In this document: positions 1-10,470 of the stretch, piece after piece
How the letters are laid out: each line of letters starts with the position of its first letter
Position numbering within the stretch: position 1 is the first letter of the stretch
NCBI GenBank assembly: GCA_963989245.1
Contig: OZ022344.1
Coordinates: forward strand, 68,440,833-68,504,832
Reading direction: 5' to 3'
DNA length: 64,000 bases
Source: Nansenia antarctica
Taxonomy: Eukaryota; Chordata; Actinopteri; Argentiniformes; Microstomatidae
Notes under the pieces: model-generated
Databases searched by the model: none
What the model was told of the DNA's origin: nothing
What the model saw: only the letters and a program-made list of their open reading frames with translations
Program-made: the position numbers and the translations under genes

Positions 1-431
1 GACCACCCCTCCTGCCTATGCCCCTGCCTGCCTGCCGCCTACTCCTCCTGCCTAACCCCCTGCCTGCCTGCCGCCCACTCCTCCTGCCTAACCCCCCCGT
101 CTGCCTGCCTGCCGACTATTCCCCCTCTCTGCTCTGGACTGGTTAGTACACGTACATATTTCAACACTTCACTCATCTACATATCTACACCACACTAGTT
201 TTGCACGCTAGACACTCACACCCAGACACATAGAGTACAGTCCCACTCACACCTCATTTACATTATCCAGTTCTCTGGCATCCACACATTCCCCCCACTT
301 AGGCCCCGTTAGAGTAGGTTTATTCTTTTGTCCATCATTTTAATAAATCCTTTTATTGTTAGTTTGCCTCTTGTGTCCGTCTGTTCTGGGGTTCTGCCAC
401 ACTTGACTCTTTTGCTAGTGCTACCATAACA
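1..431 (+). repeat. 5' LTR of the Gypsy element (right-hand part)
   Basis: These bases match 5188-5618 at a constant offset of 5187. An AATAAA signal lies at 342-347. The start is rich in CCTGCCTGC-type tandem units. By comparison with the 3' copy, about 244 bp are missing to the left. Confidence 0.93.
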
Positions 432-447
432 GAATAATCAAGCCAAA

Positions 448-1587
448 ATGAGTCAAGGCAGCACCTCGGGGCAGACGCCCGCAGTTAAGCCCAACCCAGT
501 GTCCCATTCAGTTGACGAGCTTGTTTCCGCCCACGCGGCCGAGCTCGCGTCCCTCCAGGCGGAGTTGAGTAAGGCTTTCCCCTCCGTTCAGGGTAACATC
601 GCTGAGCTCCAGAAGTCGTCCACCTCCGCCTCAGCTGCTCTCGCCTCCCTTGCTGTCCAGATGGGCATTCTTGTCTCTGCGGTGGCTTCCATCCAGCTGA
701 GGCTGAACACGCTCCCTGGAGGAGCTGCAGTCCCTGCTCCCCCTGCTGATTCACCGGGGGTTCCAGCCCCCCCAGGGCGAGCTCCCGCCCAACCCGAGCC
801 CAACCTGGTTACCCCTCGACCCTTTGGAGGGAACTTTGATCTGGGCAGAGGGTTCCTGACCCAGTGTGAACTTTTTTTTGCTTTCCAACCGTCCAAGTAT
901 GGGTCAGAAGAGGCTAAAGTAGCCTTCGTTATGTCCCTCCTGGTGGACAAGGCTCTAGACTGGGCCATAGCCGTGGTGGGCAGAGACCCACATCTTGCCC
1001 AGGACTACGAGGCGTTCCGCCGGGAGTTTTCCTTTTTGTTTGACCACCCCTCTGACGGCGTGGACGCCGCCTCCAGGATGCTGGAACTCCGGCAAGGCTC
1101 CAGGACCGTCGCGGACTACACCTTAGAGTTCCGGATCCTCGCCGCCGACAGCGGGTGGGGAGACATAGCGCTCCTTTGCGCCTACCGGCGGGGTCTGAGT
1201 GAGGCGGTGAAGGACCTTATCGTCCGGGACCGCCCAGGCTCCCTTCAAGAACTGGTCACCTTGTCCCTACAAATGGATGAGCGCCTGCGGGAGCGCCGCC
1301 AGGAGCGCAGCCAACGCGCCGTGGGGCCCCCTCACTCGGTCCCCAGCCGCACGTCCTCTCTCCCCCGTTTTGCGGCCGCCCACTCGGCCCTGCCCCCTCG
1401 GGTTCCCATGCTCTCCCCAGCCCCGTCCACCTCTGAGTCAGCGGAGGAGCCCATGCAGGTCGGCCGGTCCCGCCTCTCTCAGGAAGAGAGAGAGCAGAGA
1501 ATGCGGGGCGGGCTGTGCCTGTATTGCGGAAGACCCGGACACGTCCTCCGAACCTGCCCGGCGCGGCCAAAAGACCCGGCTCGCTAA
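448..1587 (+). CDS. gag: Gag of Ty3/Gypsy element
   Basis: A 379-residue structural protein that would build the virus-like particle and bind element RNA. The first third is Ala/Ser/Pro-rich with a likely coiled coil (about residues 25-90). A retrotransposon-gag capsid-like domain follows at about 125-260. A CCHC zinc knuckle (C357, C360, H365, C370) lies close to the C-terminus. The start ATG sits 16 bases after the LTR end. The ORF overlaps pol by 73 nt, and pol lies in the -1 frame relative to gag, so pol is probably expressed by frameshifting. I do not see a canonical slippery heptamer in the overlap. The ORF is intact. Confidence 0.93.
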   Translation: MSQGSTSGQTPAVKPNPVSHSVDELVSAHAAELASLQAELSKAFPSVQGNIAELQKSSTSASAALASLAVQMGILVSAVASIQLRLNTLPGGAAVPAPPADSPGVPAPPGRAPAQPEPNLVTPRPFGGNFDLGRGFLTQCELFFAFQPSKYGSEEAKVAFVMSLLVDKALDWAIAVVGRDPHLAQDYEAFRREFSFLFDHPSDGVDAASRMLELRQGSRTVADYTLEFRILAADSGWGDIALLCAYRRGLSEAVKDLIVRDRPGSLQELVTLSLQMDERLRERRQERSQRAVGPPHSVPSRTSSLPRFAAAHSALPPRVPMLSPAPSTSESAEEPMQVGRSRLSQEEREQRMRGGLCLYCGRPGHVLRTCPARPKDPAR

Positions 1588-4500
1588 AAGAGGGGTTTTT
1601 GGTGAGCCGTGCCTCGATCCCCCAACCCATCAAGAACCACAACCGGCTGTTCCCAGCCACCCTCTCCTGGGGTGAGGAGTCCATTTCTGCCGGCGCCCTC
1701 ATTGACTCCGGGGCCGACGAGTGCTTGATGGACATCACCCTCGCTCGTCAGGCCGGCATCCCGCTCGTTCCCCTCGACCATGCCTTGTTCCCCCAAGCCA
1801 TCGATGGGAGGCCTTTAGGTAGGATCACGCATAGCACTGAATCCCTCACCCTCACCATGTCCAGTAATCACGTCGAGACGGCACGTTTTCTTGTCCTCCA
1901 CGCCCCCACTGCACCCCTAGTATTAGGTAGGCCGTGGTTGGAGAGACACGATCCCCACATCTCCTGGACCACTGGACGGATTTTGGGCTGGAGCATCCCC
2001 TGTCATGCCAACTGCCTACGCTCCGCCCTCTCTCCGTCCAGCGGTCCCAGGCCCTTAGTCTCTCCCCCGGACCTCACTGGTGTCCCCTCTACGTATCTTG
2101 ACCTGGCCATGGTGTTTAGTAAGGACCGCGCCCTTTCACTTCCTCCTCACCGGCCGTATGATTGTCCCATCAACCTCCTTCCCGGGGCAGCCCTTCCCAA
2201 GGGTCGTCTCTACAACCTCTCGGTCCCGGAGAAGGAGGCAATGCGCAATTATATAGCCGAGTCCCTAGCCTCGGGTGTAATTCGACCATCGTCTTCCCCC
2301 CTCGCGGCGGGCTTCTTCTTTGTGGCGAAGAAGGATGGTGGCCTGAGGCCCTGTATAGATTTTCGTAGTTTAAACACCATCACTGTTAAGAATAAATACC
2401 CACTCCCCCTTATGAGTTCCACTTTCGAGCCACTCACTCACGCCCGGGTGTTCACTAAACTTGACCTCCGCAACGCCTACCATCTGGTTAGGGTCAAGGA
2501 GGGGGACGAGTGGAAGACCGGGTTCAACACCCACCTCGGTCACTTCGAGTACCTGGTCATGCCCTTTGGCCTGTCCAATGCCCCCGGAGTCTTCCAGGAG
2601 CTGGTCAATGACGTGCTGAGGGACATGATAAATGTTTTCGTGGTTGTTTACCTGGATGATATCCTGATCTTTTCCCCGACCATGGAGGAACACCACCAAC
2701 ACGTGCGCCTGGTCCTACAACGGCTCCTGGAGAATCGTCTCTTCGTCAAGGCGGAGAAATGCGTCTTCCACTCCTCCTCTGTGACGTACCTGGGTAACGT
2801 CGTGGAAGAAGGGCAAATGCGCGCCGACCCGGCTAAGATTAAGGCGGTGGCAGAGTGGCCACGACCCACCGACCGAACACAACTCCGGCGCTTCCTCGGG
2901 TTCGCCGGGTTTACCCGGCGGTTCATCAAGGGGTTTAGCCAGGTGGCGGCCCCTCTCACTGCTTGTACCTCCACTGTTCGCCCGTTCTCTTGGACCCCTG
3001 AGGCTGAGGCGGCCTTCTCCACCCTGAAGGGCCTCTTTACGACCGCGCCGGTGTTGGCCCACCCGGATCCAGCCAGGCAGTTCATCGTGGAGGTAGACGC
3101 TTCAGACACGGGCGTCGGGGCCGTTCTCACCCAGCGGTCGGAGGAGGACCAGAAGGTCCACCCTTGTGCCTACTACTCTCGCCGGTTTGACCCTGCCGAG
3201 AGGAACTACGATGTGGGCAACAAGGAGTTGCTGGCCATCCACGCTGCCCTCGGAGAGTGGAGGCACTGGCTGGAGGGGGCTAAGCTGCCGTTCCTAGTGT
3301 GGTCTGACCACAAGAACTTGACCTATATGAGGACGGCAAAAAGGCTTAACCCTAGACAGGCACGCTGGGCCCTGTTCTTCAGCCGATTCGACTTCACCCT
3401 CACCTACCGCCCGGGGTCAAAGAACGTCAGGGCGGACGCCCTCTCCCGGCTGTTCCCGGGGGAGTCCCCGGATATGCCGGTGACCCAAGACACCATCCTC
3501 CCCCCTACCCGGGTGGTAGGTGTCGTCACCTGGGCCATCGAGTCGGTGGTCAGACAGGCCCAGCGTGCCGAGCCGGACCCAGGTACCGGACCCCGGCACA
3601 GACTTTTTGTTCCCTCCACTGTCCGGCCGCAAGTGCTAGAGTGGGGGCACTCTAGTCACTTTGCCTGCCACCCTGGCTCCCACCGGACAGCGGAGTTTAT
3701 CAGCCGACGTTTTTGGTGGCCCACACTCCGGGGGGACGTTAAGGAGTTTGTGGGTGCCTGCACCATCTGCTCCCGGAGTAAGGCCTCCCATCGTCCTCCT
3801 TCGGGCCTCCTATGTCCCCTCCCTATCCCCGGTCGTCCTTGGTCCCACATCGCTTTAGACTTCGTTACGGGGCTCCCCTTATCCAAGGGTAAGGACACCA
3901 TCCTAACCATTGTGGACAGGTTTTCCAAGGCTGTCCACTTTGTCGCCCTTCCCAAGCTCCCCTCCGCGGCCGAGACTGCTGACCTCCTCACGCTCCATGT
4001 GGTGAGGCTTCACGGCATTCCCCACAACATTGTGTCCGACCGGGGCCCCCAGTTCATCTCCAAGGTGTGGCAGGCCTTCTGTAAGGGAATTGGGGCCTCG
4101 GTCAGCCTCACCTCTGGATACCATCCGCAGTCCAACGGACAGGCCGAGCGGACCAACCAGGCCCTGGAGGCAGCCCTGCGTTGTGTCACCACCAGCAACC
4201 CCGCCTCCTGGGCCAAGTACCTACCATGGGTGGAGTATGCCATCAACACCATGGAGAGCTCCGCCACGGGTATGTCCCCTTTTGAATGCTCCTTGGGCTA
4301 TCAACCTCCTCTCTTTCCCCAACAGGAGCTGGAGGTGGCAGTCCCGTCCACCAGGGTCCACCTCCGCCGGTGTCGGCGCATCTGGAGGACCACCCGGACC
4401 GCTCTGCTGCGGGCCACTGAGCGGTCCCGTCGCTGTGCCGACCGGCGGAGGGTGCCAGCCCCGGCCTATCGTCCCGGCCAGAAGGTCTGGCTGTTGGCCC

Positions 4501-4676
4501 GGGACCTGCCCCTCCAGACCGCCCAGACCTCCTCCCGTAAGCTAAATCCCCGTTATGTTGGGCCCTACACTATTGACCGGATTATTAACCCTGCAGCGGT
4601 TCGATTAAACCTTCCCCCTGCTCTCAAGGTCCACCCAGTATTTCACGTGTCCCTCCTCAAGCCTGTTTTCCACTAG
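1515..4676 (+). CDS. pol: Pol polyprotein of Ty3/Gypsy element
   Basis: An open frame of 1053 codons; the true N-terminus depends on frameshifting from gag. Domains in order: aspartic protease with active-site DSGA at 64-67; reverse transcriptase about 210-470 with catalytic YLDD at 379-382; RNase H about 520-650; an HHCC zinc-binding region about 710-760; an integrase core with D near 782, D near 842 and E near 878 (DD35E spacing). It makes and inserts the element's cDNA. The frame stops at TAG 4674-4676 just before the chromodomain-coding sequence, which continues one frame over. RT and integrase look intact, so the copy may be active or very recently so. Confidence 0.95.
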   Translation: MPVLRKTRTRPPNLPGAAKRPGSLKEGFLVSRASIPQPIKNHNRLFPATLSWGEESISAGALIDSGADECLMDITLARQAGIPLVPLDHALFPQAIDGRPLGRITHSTESLTLTMSSNHVETARFLVLHAPTAPLVLGRPWLERHDPHISWTTGRILGWSIPCHANCLRSALSPSSGPRPLVSPPDLTGVPSTYLDLAMVFSKDRALSLPPHRPYDCPINLLPGAALPKGRLYNLSVPEKEAMRNYIAESLASGVIRPSSSPLAAGFFFVAKKDGGLRPCIDFRSLNTITVKNKYPLPLMSSTFEPLTHARVFTKLDLRNAYHLVRVKEGDEWKTGFNTHLGHFEYLVMPFGLSNAPGVFQELVNDVLRDMINVFVVVYLDDILIFSPTMEEHHQHVRLVLQRLLENRLFVKAEKCVFHSSSVTYLGNVVEEGQMRADPAKIKAVAEWPRPTDRTQLRRFLGFAGFTRRFIKGFSQVAAPLTACTSTVRPFSWTPEAEAAFSTLKGLFTTAPVLAHPDPARQFIVEVDASDTGVGAVLTQRSEEDQKVHPCAYYSRRFDPAERNYDVGNKELLAIHAALGEWRHWLEGAKLPFLVWSDHKNLTYMRTAKRLNPRQARWALFFSRFDFTLTYRPGSKNVRADALSRLFPGESPDMPVTQDTILPPTRVVGVVTWAIESVVRQAQRAEPDPGTGPRHRLFVPSTVRPQVLEWGHSSHFACHPGSHRTAEFISRRFWWPTLRGDVKEFVGACTICSRSKASHRPPSGLLCPLPIPGRPWSHIALDFVTGLPLSKGKDTILTIVDRFSKAVHFVALPKLPSAAETADLLTLHVVRLHGIPHNIVSDRGPQFISKVWQAFCKGIGASVSLTSGYHPQSNGQAERTNQALEAALRCVTTSNPASWAKYLPWVEYAINTMESSATGMSPFECSLGYQPPLFPQQELEVAVPSTRVHLRRCRRIWRTTRTALLRATERSRRCADRRRVPAPAYRPGQKVWLLARDLPLQTAQTSSRKLNPRYVGPYTIDRIINPAAVRLNLPPALKVHPVFHVSLLKPVFH

Positions 4677-5094
4677 CCCCCTGTCCCCCCCCGTTCCAGC
4701 CCCCCCACCTCCCCGGGTCCTGAAGGATGGCGACCAGGTGTGGACGGTTGACCGCCTACTGGCTGTCCGCCGTAGGGGACGGGGGTTCCAGTATCTGGTG
4801 GACTGGGTGGGTTACGGCCCCGAAGACCGGAGCTGGGTGCCCCCGTCCTACCTCGCCGACCCCACACTCCTGGAGGATTTCTATCTGGCCCACCCGGACG
4901 CTCCAGGACGGTCGTCAGGTGCCTCCCCTAAGGGGGGGGGTACTGTTGTGAATCCCTCATCGGCTCCGCCCCCTCCTGCCTCGTTGGCGCTCGTTGAGCC
5001 TCATCAGGCTCAAGTGGAGACAGCTGGGTCCAGCTATCAACTCAGGAGGAGGCAGCCCTATAAGAAGCCCCAGAAACCTTCCTCCGACGCTTGA
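4675..5094 (+). pseudogene. Chromodomain tail of pol, out of frame with pol
   Basis: Translation in the frame starting at 4675 gives a proline-rich linker and then a chromodomain (about 4729-4900) with the aromatic and acidic pattern of chromovirus integrase tails, including a VDWVGYG-type core. It lies one frame away from pol. Pol ends at the TAG at 4674-4676, so a single-base change near 4674 probably removed the tail in this copy. Alternatively the tail is made by a second frameshift. The open frame runs through the polypurine tract into the LTR to TGA at 5092-5094. Confidence 0.8.
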
Positions 5095-5618
5095 TTATTT
5101 TGACCCATGTGGAACCTGCCTCCCCCTGCCTAGACCCCCTGCCTGCCTATCGACTACGTCTCCTGCCTATGTCCCTGCCTGCCTAACGACCACCCCTCCT
5201 GCCTATGCCCCTGCCTGCCTGCCGCCTACTCCTCCTGCCTAACCCCCTGCCTGCCTGCCGCCCACTCCTCCTGCCTAACCCCCCCGTCTGCCTGCCTGCC
5301 GACTATTCCCCCTCTCTGCTCTGGACTGGTTAGTACACGTACATATTTCAACACTTCACTCATCTACATATCTACACCACACTAGTTTTGCACGCTAGAC
5401 ACTCACACCCAGACACATAGAGTACAGTCCCACTCACACCTCATTTACATTATCCAGTTCTCTGGCATCCACACATTCCCCCCACTTAGGCCCCGTTAGA
5501 GTAGGTTTATTCTTTTGTCCATCATTTTAATAAATCCTTTTATTGTTAGTTTGCCTCTTGTGTCCGTCTGTTCTGGGGTTCTGCCACACTTGACTCTTTT
5601 GCTAGTGCTACCATAACA
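4944..5618 (+). repeat. 3' LTR of the Gypsy element (675 bp)
   Basis: It begins TGTTGTG just after the polypurine tract and ends ATAACA. A TATAAG box lies near 5058, and AATAAA lies at 5529-5534. The middle (about 5100-5310) is made of CCTGCCTGCC-type tandem units. Confidence 0.92.
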
Positions 5619-5621
5619 AGT

Positions 5622-6142
5622 TGTGCGTGCGTGCGTGCAAGTGTGTGTGTGTGTGTGTGTGTGGGTGTGTGGCGACATGAGACAAGTGGCCGGAAGCCAG
5701 GTGGCACACCTGTAGACACCTGTAGACATCTGTAGACATGTCACAGGGTCAGTCACGTTCACCCAGATCTGTGAGACAGGCAGGACGCCAATAAATCCTG
5801 TTCTCACAGTGCTTGGTGGCATGAGTGGGTCTGCGGTCACCTCAGGTGCCCCAGTACACCACTGTCTGAGGAATGTTTTATCTACATCAACGCCAACCAC
5901 ACCGCATCCTTCAGTCGCTGATGGCTCCCTAGTGGATTGTGACAGGGTGGTTAAACAGACACACAAGCCTGTCCAGACATAACTCTTGGCGTCAAGAAGA
6001 CACAGCTCTTCAGACTGGCTTTATAAAACACACACAGAGATACACACACACACACACATGCAAGTGCTTGCAAAACAAAACAAAACGCACACGCACGCAC
6101 AAACAATTTGCACAAGTACATGCATATGCACACAAACACAGC

Positions 6143-6187
<45 letters not shown>

Positions 6188-6620
6188 GCACAACCTCATT
6201 CTTTCTCACCTCTTTCTTTCTATGAAAGACACACAAGCCTGTCCAGGCATATTTCTTGGCATCAAGGAATCATAGTTCTTCAGACTGGCATTATAAAATA
6301 CACGTGCTTGCAAAAACACGCACAAAAAACCCCACACACACTTTCTCTGTTGTTTGCCGTCTCTAGGTGAGTGAGTGGGAGAGGGTGTGTATCTCTGTCC
6401 ACACTCTATATAACTGTCTCTCTCTATATAACTGTCCCATTATAAAATACACGTGCTTGCAACAACAACAGAAAAACAAAAAAAAGCACACACTTTCTCT
6501 GGTGTTTGCAGTTGCTAGGTGAGTGAGTGAGAGAGGGTGTGTATCTCTATCCACACTCTATATAACTGTCTCTCTCTATATAACTGTCTCTCTCTATATA
6601 ACTGTCAACTGTGTATAAAA
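5622..6620 (+). repeat. Microsatellites and degenerate tandem copies
   Basis: (GTGC)n and (GT)n lie at 5624-5670 and (CA)n at 6141-6190. Two diverged copies of a block opening with ACACAAGCCTGTCCAG occur at about 5957 and 6228. Two copies of a block with GTGAGTGAGTG and repeated CTATATAACTGTCTC occur at about 6366-6437 and 6520-6610. No gene seen. Confidence 0.8.
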
Positions 6621-7440
6621 ATACATGCATAGGAATTTGTTGTTGGAAAGCTTTCACGGATTTATAGAAAGAAGACAAACCGCTCATTGAATATAAAAAT
6701 AACACGACACAACAACAACACGACGCAACAACAACAATATCAGATATGATCTGTTAACCAACGCTGGGTCTGAGCTAACAGTGGATAAGGGCACTTAGAT
6801 CGTAAACAACTCAGCACTTCCACAGAAAATAGACTTGAGTAAACATGGATTGGAATGTCAACACTGTGAGTGTCCACATCTGACCCACAGTCATCACTTA
6901 AAGTGCATTTCCTACTGCATTTTGTTGTCTAGCACACTTTAGTTCTGCAATGACGATAAAGTTGAATCTAATTTAATCATCTAAAGGTAGACTTTGAAGC
7001 TAAAATGCTGCACTTCATTGACATTGGCCATGTGTTCTAAGTCGTGTACAAGTGTGGGCATTGAGATAGTACTTAGCCATGACTTACGCCATACAGACCG
7101 TAATCATATTGATATGCACATTCATATTTTTCATATTTAGTAGAGGCTTTTATCCAGTGACTCTACGTCATCGTTTTCAAAACACGCTCCCGTATCGCCG
7201 ACCGCACGGCTCCAAATACGATACGGAAACACCCTCAGAGTTTTCGTATCGCCATCGTCTCAGCCCTCGAATTCGGCAGAGTCATGTAGCCGTTCGGTGC
7301 AAACGATATCAGATCGTCGCCGTTTTAGCCAAATCCGGCACCGTGTAGCCATGCCCTTGGTGGAGTTGGTGGTCCACTTCCTCAGTCCTGAGATCATAAG
7401 ATAGTAAGATAGTGAGACAGTTGGTTAGATACAGTTTGAG
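6621..7440. other. Intergenic, no gene recognised
   Basis: A short open frame at 7079-7348 has no recognisable domain. The segment at 7160-7350 is CpG-rich with repeated CGTATCG-like words and may be an unrecognised repeat. Confidence 0.5.
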
Positions 7441-7518
7441 ATGACAGGGTTTTTAGATAAGAAGGTAAGAGGAGAGAAGGGATATAGGACAGTAGACAGG
7501 ATCAAGAGTTGGTTTCTT

Positions 7519-7723
7519 GGGGCGCTTAGGTGGCGTAGCGGGTTAAGCGTCGACCATGTAACCGCAGGGTCCCCGGTTCGATTCCGGTCAGGGGCATATC
7601 CTGCATGTCATCCCTCCTCTCTCTCTCACCCATCCTTCCTGTCTAATTCGCCACTGTATCTATCAATAAAATGAAAAATATGAGTGTGACTGCCCCACTC
7701 AGAAAAAATAACTTTAAAAAAAA
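7519..7723 (+). mobile_element. tRNA-derived SINE
   Basis: It has an A-box-like TGGCGTAGCGGGTTAAGC and a B-box GGTTCGATTCC (pol III internal promoter), a unique body and an A-rich tail. A 14-bp target-site duplication, AGAGTTGGTTTCTT, flanks it at 7505-7518 and 7724-7737, showing insertion into the L2 relic. Confidence 0.88.
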
Positions 7724-7849
7724 AGAGTTGGTTTCTTAAGAAGAGCCTTGATCCCGGCTGTCTTAAAGGCAGCTGGGAAAGATCGTGTGGATAGAGAGGA
7801 GTTTGTTATGGTGTTAAGGAAAGGAATGAGGTCTTTTGAAATAGATTGG

Positions 7850-7920
7850 ACAATAATAATAATAATAATAACTTTTTATTTGTATAGCACAGTTCCTGCA
7901 GCTCAAAGTGCTCCGGGGGA
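7850..7920 (-). repeat. 3' tail of L2-like LINE
   Basis: (AAT)n followed by AACTTTTTATTTGTATAGC and a GCAGCTCAAAGTGCTC segment. It is the same tail family as 9268-9345 (same strand) and 28780-28885 (opposite strand). Confidence 0.65.
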
Positions 7921-8109
7921 GAGGATAGGATCGAGAGGGTAGGTGATTGTCCGCTTGGATGTGGCCAGTTTTGGAATATCATCAGGGGAGAGGGGGGGAA
8001 AGGGCTGATAAGCCAGAGACCGAGTGTCGCGCAGTGGGTTTGTGAGGGGTGGTAGCAATGTTGGCGAGAGGCAGGGAGAAGGAGCTGCTGGAGTCGTCAA
8101 CCGTCTTTT

Positions 8110-8180
8110 GAATGAATGAATGAATGAATGAATGAATGAATGGTCTTTATTGTCATTGCTACAGTACAGGTACCAAACCG
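8110..8180 (-). mobile_element. 5'-truncated LINE tail
   Basis: (GAAT)n followed by a segment matching the last ~40 bp of the LINE ending at 34228. A duplicated GTCAACCGTCTTTT flanks it (8096-8109 and 8180-8193), so this is a severely truncated target-primed insertion inside the older L2 copy. Confidence 0.8.
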
Positions 8181-8579
8181 TCAACCGTCTTTTCAAAGTA
8201 GATGACAAAGTCATCCGCTGCCAGGGAGGAGGGGAGGGGGGGGTGGGTTTGTTGAGTGTGGAACATGTGGAGAACAATTTCCTTGGGTTAGAGGCAGAGG
8301 ATTAGATTTTGGAACGGTAGTAGGAGGCTTTAGCGACAGATGCAAAGGAGGTGTAGTTGAGGAGGAGAAAGAGATCAGGGTTTGGGTCATCAGGGTCACA
8401 GCTTTTTACTGTCTTAGCTCCCCACTGGTGGAACAGCCACTACTGTCAGGACTGCAGAGTCACTACCTATCTTCCACCATCAACCTCCTCTTCCCCCCTG
8501 TACAGTTTCTCTAATATAAAACAAAAATCTTCTAGCAAATGCCAATGGCCCCTGGTCATAGCATAGATTGCTTTTTGTT

Positions 8580-8680
8580 ACGATGACTGATGGATAGATG
8601 ATTCACTTACTTAGATAAATGTATTTGTTGTAAGACGCTTTGGATAAACGCGTCTGCTAAATGCCACAAATGTTAATACG
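8580..8680 (+). repeat. Dispersed fish repeat tail
   Basis: Carries GATTCACTTACTTAGA... and CGCTTTGGATAAA.GCGTCTGCTAAATG-type words. Related copies lie near 25400, 28030, 29740 (-), 30540, 43615, 50720 (-) and 52040. Confidence 0.7.
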
Positions 8681-9860
8681 TCTGTAATGCCTAGTTCCTA
8701 TTGGCTTCTGGTATAAATAATGGAATCATTATTTTACTGAGGAATGAATTAAGTGTGTGTTTAAATAGTGATTTAAAGGCATGTGTATGTTGGGCTTGCG
8801 TATGTGTACCAGTTCGTTCATCTGGAAAGTGAATGTATGTGTGGTAAGCAGCGTGAGATGGTATTGAGTCATGGTATGGTGAAATTAGGTCACATCTGAT
8901 ATTTCCTCTGAAACTCAGATGTGCAAGACGGGAAAGTCTTGACTGAGTAAATAGTCAGATGTGATTCAATTTTCCTTGGAATTGCAAATCCTATGAGCCT
9001 ATGAGCAACAAACCCCTGCAGCGCACTCACATCAGTGGTCATCGATATATACAATACTCTCACATCTCAAGAATCCAAAACATCCGTCACTATAACGCTT
9101 AAGGTATGTATCGGTATGCTTGTATGGATTTGTGTGTGGATATGCAAATTACAATAAGTGTAATGAGTGTATATGCATGTCCTTTAAATTGTATGTTCTA
9201 TAAATATTTAGTTATGTTCTAATTGTTGCCAAGCAACAAGGGGTTAATGAGGGATGGTTTTAGGGTTCAATAATAATAATAATAATAATAATAACTTTTA
9301 TTTGTATAGCGCTTTTCCTGCAAACGTTGCAGCTCAAAGTGCTCTAATGAGCACTTGATTGTGCAATAATGATGACACTTCGTGAGCTAAGAATGATAAG
9401 GTTCTATCTCCGCTTAGGGTAGTTCAGAGATATTGAGCGTCAAAGTTTTTACATTCCATTATGTTTTGTGAGATGGAACCTTTGTATTTTATTAATTACT
9501 TACTAAAAAATGTCAACATTTAAAAAAAACAGCACACAGGCATTAATAAACACCTTATGGATCAGATTATGTAAAAAACTACATTTGGACAAAAATTTAG
9601 ATAGAACCTTATAATTCTAACGTCACGACTTGTTTGTGAAAATGGCCCAAGATGGCTCTTGGTATGTAACAGATTCAGAAGTTAAAAAAAACTAAACATT
9701 CATTGTCTCAGACTGATACTCTTGCAATTGAGATGCAATCGATTCACTTTCATTGATCTACCTTCGTTGTATTATTTTTTTTTTATCATCAACATCTCAA
9801 GCTATTTCTTTTCTATAAGGTGACGAATGCACTCCCGTGAGAGGGAACTGATAGGTGACA
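8681..9860. other. Intergenic upstream of cxcl8
   Basis: AT-rich DNA without a gene. It contains an L2-like LINE tail with (AAT)n at 9268-9345 (minus orientation). Nothing else recognised. Confidence 0.5.
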
Positions 9861-9913
9861 TGCATGTATCTTCTTGCTGTCACCCTCCAAACATCCACCC
9901 CCATGTGGGATCA

Positions 9914-9985
9914 GGGTAAATTCCCGCACAATGCCCCGATTGGGCAACCCTCTCCGTGACTCACTTCCACATCTGATCTTTAAAA
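9914..9985 (+). promoter_or_regulatory. Candidate cxcl8 promoter elements
   Basis: An NF-kB-like word on the minus strand (GGGAATTTAC, one mismatch to consensus) lies at 9916-9925. A perfect AP-1 site TGACTCA lies at 9957-9963. A TTTAAAAG TATA-like box lies near 9979-9986. The order kB / AP-1 / TATA is reminiscent of IL8-type inducible promoters, although in human IL8 AP-1 is upstream of kB. The assignment is inferred from position, about 260 bp before the ATG. Confidence 0.4.
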
Positions 9986-10239
9986 GCACCGTGCTCTCCT
10001 CTAGTGCCAGCTTCAAACTCCAAGCAGAGGGAAACACCAGAGAGGGAAAAAAAGAGGGCAGCCAGGCTGAGGAAAGAAAACAAAGACTGGCAGAGAGACA
10101 CACTTCTAAGCGATTATATTATATTTGACAGTGCTTCACTCAGAACCAGTCAGAGCTCACCCTAAGACTGTATGAGAAGACCTCCTGCAGGACGTTACTA
10201 CCTGATCAGCCACGTGTGTTACTCCAGCTCCTGTTGAAC

Positions 10240-10381
10240 ATGAAGATGAGCAGCAGAACCGTACTCAGCTCTGTTATCGTGCTCCTGGCCTTCCTGACCG
10301 TCTGTGAAGGTGAGTTTGACTGACCTGTCTGTCTGTCTGCAGGTTTGTCTGTCTGTCTGTCTGTCTATGTATCTGTCTGTC

Positions 10382-10416
<35 letters not shown>

Positions 10417-10419
10417 TAC

Positions 10420-10470
<51 letters not shown>

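Larger units (their letters stand above)
1..5618 (+). mobile_element. Ty3/Gypsy LTR retrotransposon (chromovirus-like), 5' end cut by window
   Basis: The order is partial 5' LTR, gag, pol (protease, reverse transcriptase, RNase H, integrase), a chromodomain-coding tail, a G-rich polypurine tract at 4931-4940 and a 3' LTR. The pol order RT-RNaseH-integrase is that of Ty3/Gypsy, and the chromodomain after integrase points to a chromovirus-type element. The LTR begins TGT and ends ACA. By eye the 431 bases of 5' LTR present match the corresponding part of the 3' LTR without a difference, which implies a recent insertion. The target-site duplication cannot be tested because the left flank lies outside the window. 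Confidence 0.95.
7441..8400 (-). pseudogene. Decayed L2-type LINE ORF2 fragment with nested insertions
   Basis: The minus strand gives broken pieces of a non-LTR reverse transcriptase: a Ser/Pro-rich linker like those between endonuclease and RT in fish L2 elements (about 8370-8200), then PPL-rich and DPILS-like segments (8090-7920), then pieces resembling FPAAFKTA and KKPTLDP (about 7780-7740 and 7500-7440). The frame is broken by shifts and by a SINE, an L2-like tail and a second LINE tail. No function remains. Confidence 0.7.

Noticed and set aside
7079..7348. An 89-codon frame starting with a hydrophobic stretch
   Set aside because: No domain or family resemblance and no splice or promoter context. 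It lies in repeat-like DNA.
7519..7600. A genuine tRNA gene
   Set aside because: The A and B boxes are present, but the sequence does not fold as a complete tRNA, is followed by a SINE body and A-rich tail, and has target-site duplications.
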